From: Acidobacteriota bacterium
GTDB lineage: Bacteria; Acidobacteriota; Holophagae; Holophagales; Holophagaceae
DNA: 12,678 bases
NCBI GenBank assembly: GCA_021778785.1
Contig: JAJYBX010000018.1
Span: 1 to 12,678 of the forward strand
Direction: 5' to 3'
How positions within the stretch are numbered: position 1 is the first letter of the stretch; each line of letters opens with the position of its first letter. Below, piece after piece: positions 1-9,970 of this stretch. Both the position numbers and the translations under genes were made by a program. The notes under the pieces are model-generated. The model saw only the letters and a program-made list of their open reading frames with translations. It was not told where the DNA came from and made no database searches.

Positions 1-1413
<1,413 letters not shown>

Positions 1414-1417
<4 letters not shown>

Positions 1418-2106
1418 GCCGTCTGCGCCGACCGGCTGAGCAGGCCGTCCTCCATCTCGTAGATGGTGTCGAAGACATCCAGGGTGCGGTGGTCGTGGGT
1501 GACCACCACCACCGCCGTGCCCTGCTCCCGGGCCACCTGGCGGAAGAGCTCCATCACGGCCCGGCCGCGGTGGCTGTCCAGGGCCGCCGTGGGCTCGTCG
1601 GCCAGGATCAGCTGGGGCGCCGGCGCCAGGGCCCGGGCGATGGCCACCCGCTGCTGCTCCCCGCCGGAGAGCTCCTCGGGGAAGTGTCCGCCCCGCTTCC
1701 CCACGCCCAGGTAGTCCAGCAGTTCCTGGGCGCGGGCGTGGGTCTCGGGCCCTTCGCGGTCGTTGAGGGCCAGGGCCAGGCGGACGTTCTCGTGGGCCGT
1801 GAGGAAGGGGATCAGGTTCGACTTCTGGAACACGAACCCGATGCGGGCGCGCCGGAGCGCCGCCAGGTCGCCCTGGGCCCGGCCCTCGTCGATCACCCGT
1901 TCGCCCATGAGGGTCACGGTGCCCCGCTCGGGCGGGTTCAGGAGGCCCAGGGCCGTCAACAGCGTGGACTTCCCCGATCCGCTGGGCCCCAGCAGGGCCA
2001 CCACTTCGCCGGCGTGGGCGACCATGGAGACGCCCCGGAGGGCCTTCACCTCCGTGTCGCCGTGGCCATAGGTCTTGTGCAGGTTCTCGGCTCGCACCGC
2101 TTCCAT
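1414..2106 (-). CDS. ABC transporter ATP-binding protein, DevA/LolD/MacB type
   Basis: This 230-aa nucleotide-binding subunit powers the exporter encoded just upstream. All ABC motifs are intact: Walker [10 protein letters not shown] (40-48), Q-loop Gln94 in FQKSN, signature LSGGEQQR (146-153), Walker B LILADEP (166-172), a D-loop with ALDS, and switch His204 in VTHD. Length and motif style fit the single-domain ATPases that pair with FtsX-type permeases (LolD, MacB N-domain, DevA). It is the last gene of the tetR-MFP-permease-ATPase operon. Its ATG lies 3 nt after the permease stop, and the GGCGGGGTGA stretch serving as ribosome site lies in the permease 3' end. Its stop shares the palindrome CTAG (1414-1417) with the stop of the convergent dehydrogenase. 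The cargo cannot be read from this subunit. Confidence 0.93.
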
Positions 2107-2109
2107 GGA

Positions 2110-3318
2110 TCACCCCGCCAGAATGAGGGTGGGCGGAATGCGCAGGGCCCGGACGATGCCGGCGAGGCTCGCCACCGTCACCAGCACCAGCACCAGCACG
2201 CCCACGCCGAGGTATTCCCCCGCCCCCAGGACGACCCTGCGCGGGAACAGGGGGAAGGCCACCTGGGCCAGGAACACGGCGAACCCGTAGCCCAGGCCCC
2301 CCAGGAGCAGCCCCTGGTTCAGCACCAGCTTCACCACCACCGAGACCCGGGCGCCCATGAGCTTGAGCAGCGCGATGTCGTGGGTCTTGGCCACGGTCAT
2401 GTTGTAGAGGATGAGCGCCACGACGATGCCCGAGACCAGCGACAGCAGGGCCCGGAACAGGCCGATCTGCTTCCGCGACTTCTCCACCACCCCCTTGAGC
2501 AGCAGGTCGCGCTGCTCCTGCGCCGAATAGACGGTCACGTCCGGCCAGCCCGCCAGGGTCCGTTCGACCTCGGCCAGGGGCGCGCCGGGCCGCAACCGTA
2601 CCAGGACGGCGTTCGCCGGGGCCGGATCCAGCACCGGCAGCACGGAGCGCTCATCCTTCAGGCGGTCCTCCAGGGCCCGGCTGTCCAGGTCCGTCGCCGC
2701 CAGCCGGGCGAGGCGGCCCTCCCGCTCCAGCCGCCGCGCCTCCGGGGCCAGCCAGTTGAGGATCGCCCGGGCATCCAGCTCCGTGGCGAAGACCACGCCG
2801 TCGCCCCCGGAGGAGAGCATCCCCTGGGTGAGCCCCACCACCGTGTAGGTGTCGTCGCCCAGGGCGAGGACCTCGCCGAGGGGGAGCCCCAGGCTGCGGT
2901 CCGCGATGAGCTCCCGGTGGGGATCCCGCAGGGGGCGGCCCGCCACCAGGGGGAGGGCACCGCCCCTGTCCTCGGGCCAGCTGAGCCCCACCACCGTCAT
3001 CCGCAGGTTGCGGGCCCCGTGGACCCGCTGGATGGTGGCCGTGCTGAAGCTGCGGGCCGAGGCCACGCCCGCCACGGAACGCAGGCGGTCCTCCAGCTCC
3101 GGCGGCACGGTGGAGCGCTCGGCGAAGGGCCCGCGGGTGTCCCGCTGGACCACCCACAGGTCCGCGCCCATGTGGTCCACCAGCAGGGTCGCGTCCTCCA
3201 CCAGCCCGCGGTAGATGCCGCCCATGGCCAGGACGATGGCGAAGAGCAGCCCCAGGCCCAGGGCCGTGGCCGCGAAGCGCGCCTTCTGGCGCCGGAGGTC
3301 CAGGATCGCGAGGTTCAC
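2110..3318 (-). CDS. FtsX-like ABC permease, DevC type
   Basis: This 402-aa inner-membrane subunit has one N-terminal transmembrane segment (about 16-38), a large periplasmic domain (about 40-280) and three C-terminal segments (about 285-306, 328-352, 366-389). That is the FtsX/MacB/DevC topology. Between the second and third C-terminal-block segments lies KTHDIALLKLMGA (311-323), the cytoplasmic coupling-loop motif of the family. I chose the GTG at 3318: it is preceded by GGGAGGA a few bases upstream, the protein then begins directly at the expected N-terminal helix (MNLAILDLRR), and it overlaps the membrane-fusion gene stop as GTGA. The frame stays open far upstream, but that extension lies inside the membrane-fusion gene and reads as Pro/Gly/Arg-rich shadow sequence. 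No substrate can be inferred beyond export across the envelope. Confidence 0.9.
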   Translation of the reverse strand: MNLAILDLRRQKARFAATALGLGLLFAIVLAMGGIYRGLVEDATLLVDHMGADLWVVQRDTRGPFAERSTVPPELEDRLRSVAGVASARSFSTATIQRVHGARNLRMTVVGLSWPEDRGGALPLVAGRPLRDPHRELIADRSLGLPLGEVLALGDDTYTVVGLTQGMLSSGGDGVVFATELDARAILNWLAPEARRLEREGRLARLAATDLDSRALEDRLKDERSVLPVLDPAPANAVLVRLRPGAPLAEVERTLAGWPDVTVYSAQEQRDLLLKGVVEKSRKQIGLFRALLSLVSGIVVALILYNMTVAKTHDIALLKLMGARVSVVVKLVLNQGLLLGGLGYGFAVFLAQVAFPLFPRRVVLGAGEYLGVGVLVLVLVTVASLAGIVRALRIPPTLILAG

Positions 3319-4484
3319 GCGTCCTCCCTCGCCTTCACCCGGCGGAGCGGCGGCAGCGCCTTCCCCGCCTGCGGCGACCGGAGCACCTGCTCCCCGGGCT
3401 GGAGGCCGCCGAGGATCTCGACGTAGTCGCTGCCGGCGAAGCCCACCTTCACCGCCACCCGGTGGACCCGGCCATCCCGGTTGACGAAACAGGCCCCGTG
3501 GGCCCGGTCCACGTAGGCCGCGGGCACCCGCAGGGCCTCGCCCGGTCCCGACACGCCGATGCGGACATCCGCCCGCTGGCCCACGGCGAAGCCCTCGGGC
3601 AGGCCGAGCATCTCCACGTCCACCAGCAGTTCGTGGGTCTGCCGGTCCGTCTGGCGGCTGATGCGGTCCACCCGGGCGGGGTAGGCGTGCCCCGGCTGGG
3701 ATCGGAATTCCACCTGGGCGGGCTGGCCGAGGCGCAGGTGCCCCAGGGCGGTCTCGTCCACCCAGGCCCGCACCCACAGCTTCCGGGTGCTCACCACCGT
3801 GAGGACCGGCGTGCCCGCCGGGACGATGTCCCCCGGCTCCCGCAGGCGCCGCACGAGCAGGCCATCCACCGGGGACAGGAGCCGCCCCTCGGCGAAGGCG
3901 ATGCGCTGGAGCGACTCGGTGCCCTGGGCCAGGGCGACCCCGCGGCGCGCCTGGAGCCCCGAGGCCTCCATGGCCTTCGCCGCGGCCTCCGCCACCCGGA
4001 GCCGTTCCTGGGCCGCGTCGAGATCCGCCCGGCTGAGGATGCCGTCCCGGAAGAGCTGCTGCAGCCGCTGGAAGTCCGCCCGGGCCCTCCCCGCGGTGGC
4101 CCGGGCCTGGTCCAGCTCCGCCCCGGCGCGGCCCACCCCGGCCTCCGCCTGCTGCCGGCCCGCCTCCGCCACGGAGAGCTGCGCCGCCAGGTCCGCCGGA
4201 TCCAGGTGGCCCAGGATCTGCCCCTGCCGGATGGACGTCCCCTCCTCCAGGGGCAGGTCGCGGATCCGCCCGCCCACCTTGAAGGCCAGGGGAACCTCCT
4301 GGACGCTCTCCAGGGTGCCCGTGCCCCGCACCTCGCGCAGGACGGGGCCCCGGTCCACGGTCCGGGCCAGGGCCTCGACGGGCACCGTGAACCGCAGCCC
4401 CAGGAAGACCCCCAGCAGGAGGAGGGGGATCAGCAGGAACAGGCGGCGGAAGCGGATCCTTCCGGGGGCGGGGGCGGATGCCAT
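3315..4484 (-). CDS. Periplasmic membrane-fusion (HlyD/DevB-like) subunit
   Basis: This 389-aa adaptor links the inner-membrane ABC pump to an outer-membrane channel. Visible architecture: a short basic N-terminus, one transmembrane anchor (about 14-31, Leu-rich), the first half of the lipoyl/barrel-sandwich domain (about 64-95, with KVGGRI and ILGHLDPADL), and an Ala/Gln/Glu/Arg-rich coiled-coil hairpin (about 100-197). Then come the second lipoyl half (about 200-230, LLSPVDGLLVRRL), a beta-barrel (about 235-310) and a membrane-proximal domain ending in LQPGEQVL. The start at 4484 has AAGGAG seven bases upstream. Only 1 nt separates it from the tetR stop, and its own stop overlaps the permease start. 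No TolC-like partner gene is in the window, so that channel must be encoded elsewhere if it is used. Confidence 0.92.
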   Translation of the reverse strand: MASAPAPGRIRFRRLFLLIPLLLLGVFLGLRFTVPVEALARTVDRGPVLREVRGTGTLESVQEVPLAFKVGGRIRDLPLEEGTSIRQGQILGHLDPADLAAQLSVAEAGRQQAEAGVGRAGAELDQARATAGRARADFQRLQQLFRDGILSRADLDAAQERLRVAEAAAKAMEASGLQARRGVALAQGTESLQRIAFAEGRLLSPVDGLLVRRLREPGDIVPAGTPVLTVVSTRKLWVRAWVDETALGHLRLGQPAQVEFRSQPGHAYPARVDRISRQTDRQTHELLVDVEMLGLPEGFAVGQRADVRIGVSGPGEALRVPAAYVDRAHGACFVNRDGRVHRVAVKVGFAGSDYVEILGGLQPGEQVLRSPQAGKALPPLRRVKAREDA

Positions 4485-4485
4485 C

Positions 4486-5091
4486 TCAGCTCCTTCGTGA
4501 CTGGGCGGGGGCGAGCAGGCTCGCCAGGGTGTGGAAGACCTTGCGGGGGCTGGGCACCTTGGCGATCCGGGGCCCCATGGCGCTCAGGAAGACCAGGTGC
4601 TGCAGGCTCCCCATGACCACCGGGAGCAGGTCCGCTGGGCTCAGATCCTGGCGGACCTGGCCCTCCGCGGCGGCCGCACGGAGCAGCTCGAGGATGGTCG
4701 CGCGGGTGTCCGCCACCAGGCCCACCAGGCGGGCCGCCGCCGCCGGAGGCAACGCGAGGGCGAACTGCTCCGAGAAGATGAGCCGGGCCACCCCGGCGTG
4801 CTGCCCGACGGTCTCGGCCCGGGCCAGGAAGAGCTGCTCCAGCCGGACGAGGGGCGGGAGGCCCGGATCCGGGCTGGTGGACCGGAGGATCTCCTCCGTG
4901 CGCTGGGCCGCGGCCTCGAGGATGTCGTCCAGGGAGGCGAAGTGCCGGAACGGGGCCCCGGAACTGACCCCCAGCTCCGCCGCCAGGGTGGCGGTGGTGA
5001 GGGCGGCGATGCCCCGGCTCCCGATGATCCGGAGGGCCGCATCGGCGATCTCGGCGCGCTTGGGGGAGAGGGGCATGGGAGGTTCCGGCAT
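4486..5091 (-). CDS. TetR-family transcriptional regulator, first gene of the exporter operon
   Basis: This 201-aa DNA-binding repressor-type protein has the N-terminal TetR helix-turn-helix at about 31-51 (LTTATLAAELGVSSGAPFRHF), preceded by the usual helix starting KRAEIADAALRIIG. A variable all-helical ligand/dimer domain follows. It opens the operon with the three exporter genes, so it most likely controls its own synthesis together with the pump. The promoter immediately upstream contains a 16-bp palindrome in the -35/-10 spacer. The ATG at 5091 has no Shine-Dalgarno and coincides with the predicted transcription start, which suggests a leaderless message. An alternative in-frame ATG at 5076 (MPLSPKRAE) would leave the HTH intact but also has no good ribosome site. 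The inducing ligand is unknown; a drug or a lipid/acyl compound are both possible. Confidence 0.92.
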   Translation of the reverse strand: MPEPPMPLSPKRAEIADAALRIIGSRGIAALTTATLAAELGVSSGAPFRHFASLDDILEAAAQRTEEILRSTSPDPGLPPLVRLEQLFLARAETVGQHAGVARLIFSEQFALALPPAAAARLVGLVADTRATILELLRAAAAEGQVRQDLSPADLLPVVMGSLQHLVFLSAMGPRIAKVPSPRKVFHTLASLLAPAQSRRS

Positions 5092-5097
5092 GGTTCG

Positions 5098-5125
5098 ATT
5101 GTAAGTAAATACTTACTCACGTCAA
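5098..5125 (-). promoter_or_regulatory. Sigma70-type promoter of the tetR-exporter operon
   Basis: Read on the minus strand: TTGACG (5125-5120), a 16-bp spacer, then TACAAT (5103-5098). Both hexamers match the consensus in five of six positions. The expected transcription start, 5-8 bases below the -10, falls at about 5090-5093, that is on the tetR ATG (5091). This AT-rich patch stands out sharply from its GC-rich surroundings. Confidence 0.75.
5101..5116. promoter_or_regulatory. Probable TetR operator palindrome
   Basis: GTAAGTAAATACTTAC is a 16-bp inverted repeat: all seven outer base pairs are complementary and only the central AA breaks symmetry. It fills most of the spacer between -35 and -10 of the tetR promoter and overlaps the end of the -10. 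That is the classic position for an autorepressing TetR-family dimer. I see no second copy elsewhere in the window, including upstream of the complete dehydrogenase gene. Confidence 0.75.
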
Positions 5126-5162
5126 GCCACCCCCCGTTCCCGGGCGCACCATTTCTCACATG

Positions 5163-5187
5163 GAGGTCCGTTGGTCCCGATGACCTC
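5163..5187 (+). other. Inverted repeat in the leader of the PAS gene
   Basis: GAGGTC (5163-5168) and GACCTC (5182-5187) form a 6-bp inverted repeat with a 13-base loop, ending one base before an in-frame ATG (5188) that I did not choose as the start. It could fold in the mRNA leader or be a protein-binding site, or be chance. No convincing plus-strand -35/-10 was found in 5117-5202. Confidence 0.3.
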
Positions 5188-5202
5188 ATGCGGGAGACCA
5201 CC

Positions 5203-5721
5203 ATGAGCCGGCCGATGCCCACCCAGAACGAACGCGTCCTGAAGGACGAGGACTTCATCGTGTCCAAGACGGATCTGCGGGGCATCATCACCTACGGCAA
5301 CCGGGTCTTCATCGGGATCTCCGGCTACGAGGAGTCCGAACTGCTGGGGGCGCCCCACAGCATCCTGCGCCACCCGGACATGCCCCGCACGGTCTTCAAG
5401 CTCCTCTGGGACGCCGTCCAGGGCGGCCGCGAGATCAACGCCTACGTGAAGAACCTGGCCAAGGACGGCAGCTTCTACTGGGTCTTCGCGAACATCACCC
5501 CCTCCTTCGATGCGCGGGGGGCCCTTTCCGGCTACTACTCGGTTCGCCGGAAGCCGAAGACCGAAGCCATCCAGGCGGCCAGTGGCCTCTACCGGGCCCT
5601 CCTGGAGGCCGAGCGCAAGGCCGGCGGCGGCCAGGAAGGCATGAAGGCCTCGAAGGGCCTCCTCGACCGGACCCTCCAGGAAAAGGGCGTGAGCTATGAC
5701 GAATTTGTCCTTGGGATCTAG
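5203..5721 (+). CDS. Stand-alone Aer-type PAS sensor protein (CetB-like)
   Basis: This 172-aa soluble protein consists of one PAS domain (about 17-118) and a short charged C-terminal tail. The domain has the Aer-family pattern: [13 protein letters not shown] (36-51), then RHPDMP (56-61), Trp69, and [14 protein letters not shown] (87-100). In Aer-family PAS domains the Arg-His-Pro-Asp segment and the following Trp belong to the FAD-binding and redox-signalling region, so FAD binding is likely here (inference). It has no transmembrane segment and no signalling domain, so it needs a partner. The next gene, overlapping by 26 nt, is a membrane chemoreceptor that lacks a PAS domain. The start at 5203 has GGGAG six bases upstream; the in-frame ATG at 5188 has no ribosome site. 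It corresponds in size and layout to CetB of Campylobacter. Confidence 0.88.
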   Translation: MSRPMPTQNERVLKDEDFIVSKTDLRGIITYGNRVFIGISGYEESELLGAPHSILRHPDMPRTVFKLLWDAVQGGREINAYVKNLAKDGSFYWVFANITPSFDARGALSGYYSVRRKPKTEAIQAASGLYRALLEAERKAGGGQEGMKASKGLLDRTLQEKGVSYDEFVLGI

Positions 5722-7150
5722 GATCCACCTCCTGGCGGGAGGCGCCTTCATCCTCTATGCGGCCTTCGCGGCCCTGGGCTTCCGCGCCGCCGGACCCGAT
5801 GGCTGGATGATCACCCTGATGGCCCTGTCGGTGGTCGTGTTCATGCTCCTCCTCTACACCCTCCACCGGGTCCAGGTGGCCCTCGCCCGCATCACGGCGC
5901 GGATCCAGGACGCCGCCGCCGGGAACCTGGAGGGGCGGATCACGCGCATCAAGAAGGGCGCGGCCACGGAGGCCACCGCCTGGGCCCTGAATGACCTGCT
6001 GGACCAGGTGGAGGCCTACTTCCGGGAGACGAACGCGGCCTTCGAGCACGCCCAGAAGGGCCACACCTACCGGAAGGCCATGACGGCGGGCCTTCACGGC
6101 GCCTTCCGCCGGTCCCTGGACCGGGTGAACGTCTCCGTGGAGGCCATGGCCGAATCCCAGCGGCTGGAACAGAAGGAGCGCCTCCTGGCCCGGGTCGGCG
6201 AGCTGAGTGCCGTGAACCTGGTGAAGAACCTGAAGGACATCCAGGATTTCCTGATCTCCCAGAACCGGGACATGAAGGTGGTGGCCAACCTCTCCCGGGA
6301 GACCGCCCAGGAGGCGGATGCCAGCACCGCCGGGATCCAGGCCATCGTGGCGGACCTGAACCGGGTCATCGACCTCATCGCCTCCACCCATGGCCAGATC
6401 ACGGCGATCCACGAGAAGAGCACGGAGATCCAGCAGATCATCCAGGTCATCACCGAAGTCGCCGACAAGACCAACCTCCTGGCCCTGAACGCGGCCATCG
6501 AAGCGGCCCATGCCGGCGATGCCGGCAAGGGCTTCGCCGTGGTGGCGGAGGAGGTGCGCACCCTCAGCGAGAACACCAAGGACGCCGCCGCGAGCATCGC
6601 CGCCAGCATCGGGGCCTTCGGCCAGGCCACCACCCGCATGATGGACGACGCCGGCCACATGAAGGAGATCGCCGACACCTCCCGCAGCGCGATCACCGAG
6701 TTCGCGGGCCAGTTCCAGCGCTTCTCCGAATCCGCCCGCACCAGCCTGGCCCAGGTGTCCAAGGCCCAGGACGTCACGTTCGCCTCGCTGGTGAAGGTGG
6801 ACCACTTCGTGTTCAAGCAGAACGGCTACCGGGTGCTCCAGGCCGGGCTCGATTCCCCGGAGGCCCAGGCCTCGAAGGTGGACCACCACGGCTGCCGCCT
6901 GGGCCAGTGGTACGAACAGGGCGAAGGGAGGCAGGCCTTCGGCCAGCTCGCCTGCTTCGGCCAGCTGGAGGCCCCCCACGCCCGGGTCCACCAGGACATC
7001 CACGAGGCCATGGGCCTCCTGGCCGGGCCCTGGGCGACGGATCCCGAGCTCCAGGAGCGGATCCTGGCCGCCTTCCAGGGCGCGGAACGCGCCAGCGACC
7101 AGGTCATGGACGCCCTGGACTGCATGGTGGGGGAGCGGCACCAGGGCTGA
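5696..7150 (+). CDS. Methyl-accepting chemoreceptor with C-terminal CZB domain (CetA-like)
   Basis: This 484-aa membrane receptor relays a signal to CheA/CheW. It has two hydrophobic helices (about 11-30 and 37-56) separated by only a short loop, so there is no periplasmic ligand domain. A HAMP-like region follows (about 57-110), then a linker with [11 protein letters not shown] typical of Aer-like receptors. The signalling helical hairpin has its conserved tip at about 254-292 ([18 protein letters not shown]...[18 protein letters not shown]). The C-terminus is a CZB zinc-binding domain: His370, CRLGQW starting at Cys400, and His428/His432 in HARVH give the 3His/1Cys set. The receptor lacks its own PAS domain, and the upstream overlapping gene supplies one, so the pair looks like a split Aer. 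The ATG at 5696 follows AAAGGG at about 10 bases. Its stop abuts the convergent methyltransferase stop as TGATCA. Confidence 0.92.
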   Translation: MTNLSLGSRIHLLAGGAFILYAAFAALGFRAAGPDGWMITLMALSVVVFMLLLYTLHRVQVALARITARIQDAAAGNLEGRITRIKKGAATEATAWALNDLLDQVEAYFRETNAAFEHAQKGHTYRKAMTAGLHGAFRRSLDRVNVSVEAMAESQRLEQKERLLARVGELSAVNLVKNLKDIQDFLISQNRDMKVVANLSRETAQEADASTAGIQAIVADLNRVIDLIASTHGQITAIHEKSTEIQQIIQVITEVADKTNLLALNAAIEAAHAGDAGKGFAVVAEEVRTLSENTKDAAASIAASIGAFGQATTRMMDDAGHMKEIADTSRSAITEFAGQFQRFSESARTSLAQVSKAQDVTFASLVKVDHFVFKQNGYRVLQAGLDSPEAQASKVDHHGCRLGQWYEQGEGRQAFGQLACFGQLEAPHARVHQDIHEAMGLLAGPWATDPELQERILAAFQGAERASDQVMDALDCMVGERHQG

Positions 7151-7849
7151 TCAATCCGCCTTCACCCCCGTGTGCAGGGCGACGATGCCCCCGGTGAGGT
7201 TCGTCCAGCGGACCTCCCGGAATCCGGCAGCGGTCAGCTCCCCGGCGAGGGCCGCCTGGTCGGGGAAGCCCCGGATGCTCTCAGGCAGGTAGGTGTAGGC
7301 GGAGCCATCGCCGCTGATCCAGGCGCCGATGCGGGGCAGCACCTTCAGGCTGTACCAGTTGTAGAGCGGCTTCAGGCCCGGAAGCACGGGCGCGCTGAAC
7401 TCCAGGATCGTAAGCTGGCCGCCGGGCCGCAGCACCCGCAGGAACTCGGCATAGGCCAGGGGGCGCCGCTCCACGTTGCGGATGCCGTAGCAGATGGTGA
7501 TCCCGTCGAAGGTGGCATCCCGGAAGGGCAGGCGCTGGGCATCGGCGTCGGTGGACGCCCAGATGCGGTCGTTGAGGCCCTTCCGCGCGAACTTGGGCGG
7601 GCCCAGGCGCAGCATGGCGTGGGTGAAGTCCGTGCTCACCACCTCCGCCCCGCGCCGCGCCAGGGCCACGGACGAATCCCCCGTGCCCGCCGCCACGTCC
7701 AGGAACCGCTTCCCGGGGCCGGCCCCAGAAATCCGGGCCATCCGCCACCACCACCAGAAGTCGGCGCCCCCCGAGAGGACGTGGTTCAGCACGTCGTACC
7801 TCCCGGCGATGCCCGAGAACATCTGCTGGACCTGCCTGCCTTCCGGCAT
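7151..7849 (-). CDS. menG: Demethylmenaquinone methyltransferase, MenG/UbiE family
   Basis: This 232-aa SAM-dependent C-methyltransferase catalyses the last step of menaquinone synthesis (it would methylate demethoxyubiquinol if the cell made ubiquinone). SAM motif I is FLDVAAGTGD (49-58). The first UbiE signature is recognisable at GRYDVLNHVLS (16-26), followed by an unusual run of four Trp (32-35) where the family has one conserved Trp. The second signature is RVLRPGGQLTILEFS (138-152). The start at 7849 has GGGAGG four bases upstream. An in-frame ATG at 7870 (MEDQGGAMPEG) has no ribosome site and would add seven non-conserved residues. Its stop abuts the chemoreceptor stop with no gap. No other quinone-synthesis genes are visible. 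I see no clear promoter upstream of it. Confidence 0.88.
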   Translation of the reverse strand: MPEGRQVQQMFSGIAGRYDVLNHVLSGGADFWWWWRMARISGAGPGKRFLDVAAGTGDSSVALARRGAEVVSTDFTHAMLRLGPPKFARKGLNDRIWASTDADAQRLPFRDATFDGITICYGIRNVERRPLAYAEFLRVLRPGGQLTILEFSAPVLPGLKPLYNWYSLKVLPRIGAWISGDGSAYTYLPESIRGFPDQAALAGELTAAGFREVRWTNLTGGIVALHTGVKAD

Positions 7850-7975
7850 CGCGCCTCCCTGATCCTCCATTGAACCAGACCCCGCCCGCGGACGCTCGAA
7901 GCGGATCCTGCGCCCTGGAAAGGCCCGGCTGCGAACGCGGGTCCCCCGTGCGAGCGGCGGGAGTCCGGGGCGTGG

Positions 7976-8011
7976 GATGGGCTCCTCGCCGGATCCCGGC
8001 GGTCGCCCATC
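7976..8011. repeat. Two-tier inverted repeat (possible hairpin)
   Basis: The outer stem is GATGGGC (7976-7982) with GCCCATC (8005-8011). The inner stem is CGCCGG (7987-7992) with CCGGCG (7996-8001) around an ATC loop. All 13 pairs are perfect, separated by a small 4/3-nt internal loop. No T tract follows on either strand, so it is not a standard terminator. It could be an RNA structure in the long leader of the dehydrogenase mRNA or a DNA site. Confidence 0.5.
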
Positions 8012-8028
8012 TCGCGAGCGCCCGCGAG
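8011..8028. repeat. Inverted repeat CTCGCG-N6-CGCGAG
   Basis: A perfect 6-bp inverted repeat lies immediately after the two-tier structure and shares base 8011 with it. In such GC-rich DNA a 6-bp repeat can arise by chance; its interest comes from the tandem placement. Confidence 0.4.
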
Positions 8029-8095
8029 CAGGCGGTCCCCCCGGAGGACATTGACCAGAGGTAGAGGCTAGCCAAGGAATCGCCCGGCCTCCATC

Positions 8096-8110
8096 TTGGG
8101 ACCTACCCAA
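8096..8110. promoter_or_regulatory. Inverted repeat just upstream of the dehydrogenase ribosome site
   Basis: TTGGG (8096-8100), a 5-base spacer, then CCCAA (8106-8110) form a perfect inverted repeat ending three bases before the GGAGGA ribosome site. It could be an operator half-site pair or a small mRNA hairpin affecting translation. It is only 5 bp per arm, so chance is possible. Confidence 0.35.
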
Positions 8111-8113
8111 TCC

Positions 8114-8119
8114 GGAGGA
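8114..8119 (+). promoter_or_regulatory. Strong ribosome binding site of the complete dehydrogenase gene
   Basis: GGAGGA lies seven bases before the ATG at 8127 and fixes that start, giving an N-terminus MSTSAIEQIKGG. Confidence 0.8.
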
Positions 8120-8126
8120 CATCCCC

Positions 8127-9911
<1,785 letters not shown>

Positions 9912-9929
9912 TCCGATCCGCCGTACATG

Positions 9930-9956
9930 CGAGGGCCCCGCGCTGCGGGGCCCTCG
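9930..9956. terminator. Strong hairpin between convergent genes, probable bidirectional terminator
   Basis: CGAGGGCCCCGC (9930-9941), loop GCT, GCGGGGCCCTCG (9945-9956): a perfect 12-bp stem with a 3-base loop. It sits 18 bases after the dehydrogenase stop and 14 bases beyond the stop of the opposing gene. The T tract is weak on both sides (TCATTCC on the plus strand), so release may be imperfect or factor-assisted. Confidence 0.8.
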
Positions 9957-9970
9957 TCATTCCGACCGGT

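Larger units (their letters stand above)
7850..8126. other. Divergent intergenic region, menG / acyl-CoA dehydrogenase
   Basis: This is the longest non-coding stretch of the window (277 bp). It holds two GC-rich inverted-repeat structures (7976-8011 and 8011-8028), a TTGACC at 8051-8056 that could be a -35 but lacks a convincing -10, a GGCTAGCC palindrome (8066-8073), an inverted repeat at 8096-8110 and the dehydrogenase ribosome site. A 64-codon open frame starting with TTG at 7870 has no ribosome site and looks like noise. Confidence 0.7.

Noticed and set aside
1489..3426. Long plus-strand open frame (645 codons) opposite the exporter genes
   Set aside because: It lies antisense to the ATPase and permease, which have complete family motifs. 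Its translation is rich in His, Gln, Gly, Arg and Pro with no domain, as expected from high-GC shadow frames.
3319..3777. N-terminal extension of the permease frame upstream of 3318
   Set aside because: It would overlap the membrane-fusion gene by about 460 bases and reads as Pro/Gly/Arg-rich sequence. The GTG at 3318 has a strong ribosome site and starts the expected helix.
5106..5132. Possible sigma28-type promoter (TAAA...GCC) for the PAS/receptor pair
   Set aside because: The upstream TAAA is present but the -10 region (GCCACCCC) matches only the first three bases of GCCGATAA and the spacing is off by one.
5495..7141. Long minus-strand open frame (548 codons) opposite the chemoreceptor
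   Set aside because: The opposite strand encodes an intact receptor. The shadow product is His/Leu/Gly-rich with no motif or ribosome site.
7976..8028. Hairpins as a Rho-independent terminator for menG or the dehydrogenase
   Set aside because: They lie upstream of both genes and are not followed by a T tract on either strand.
7870..8064. 64-codon plus-strand open frame in the intergenic region
   Set aside because: It has a TTG start without a ribosome site, low-complexity composition and no recognisable motif.
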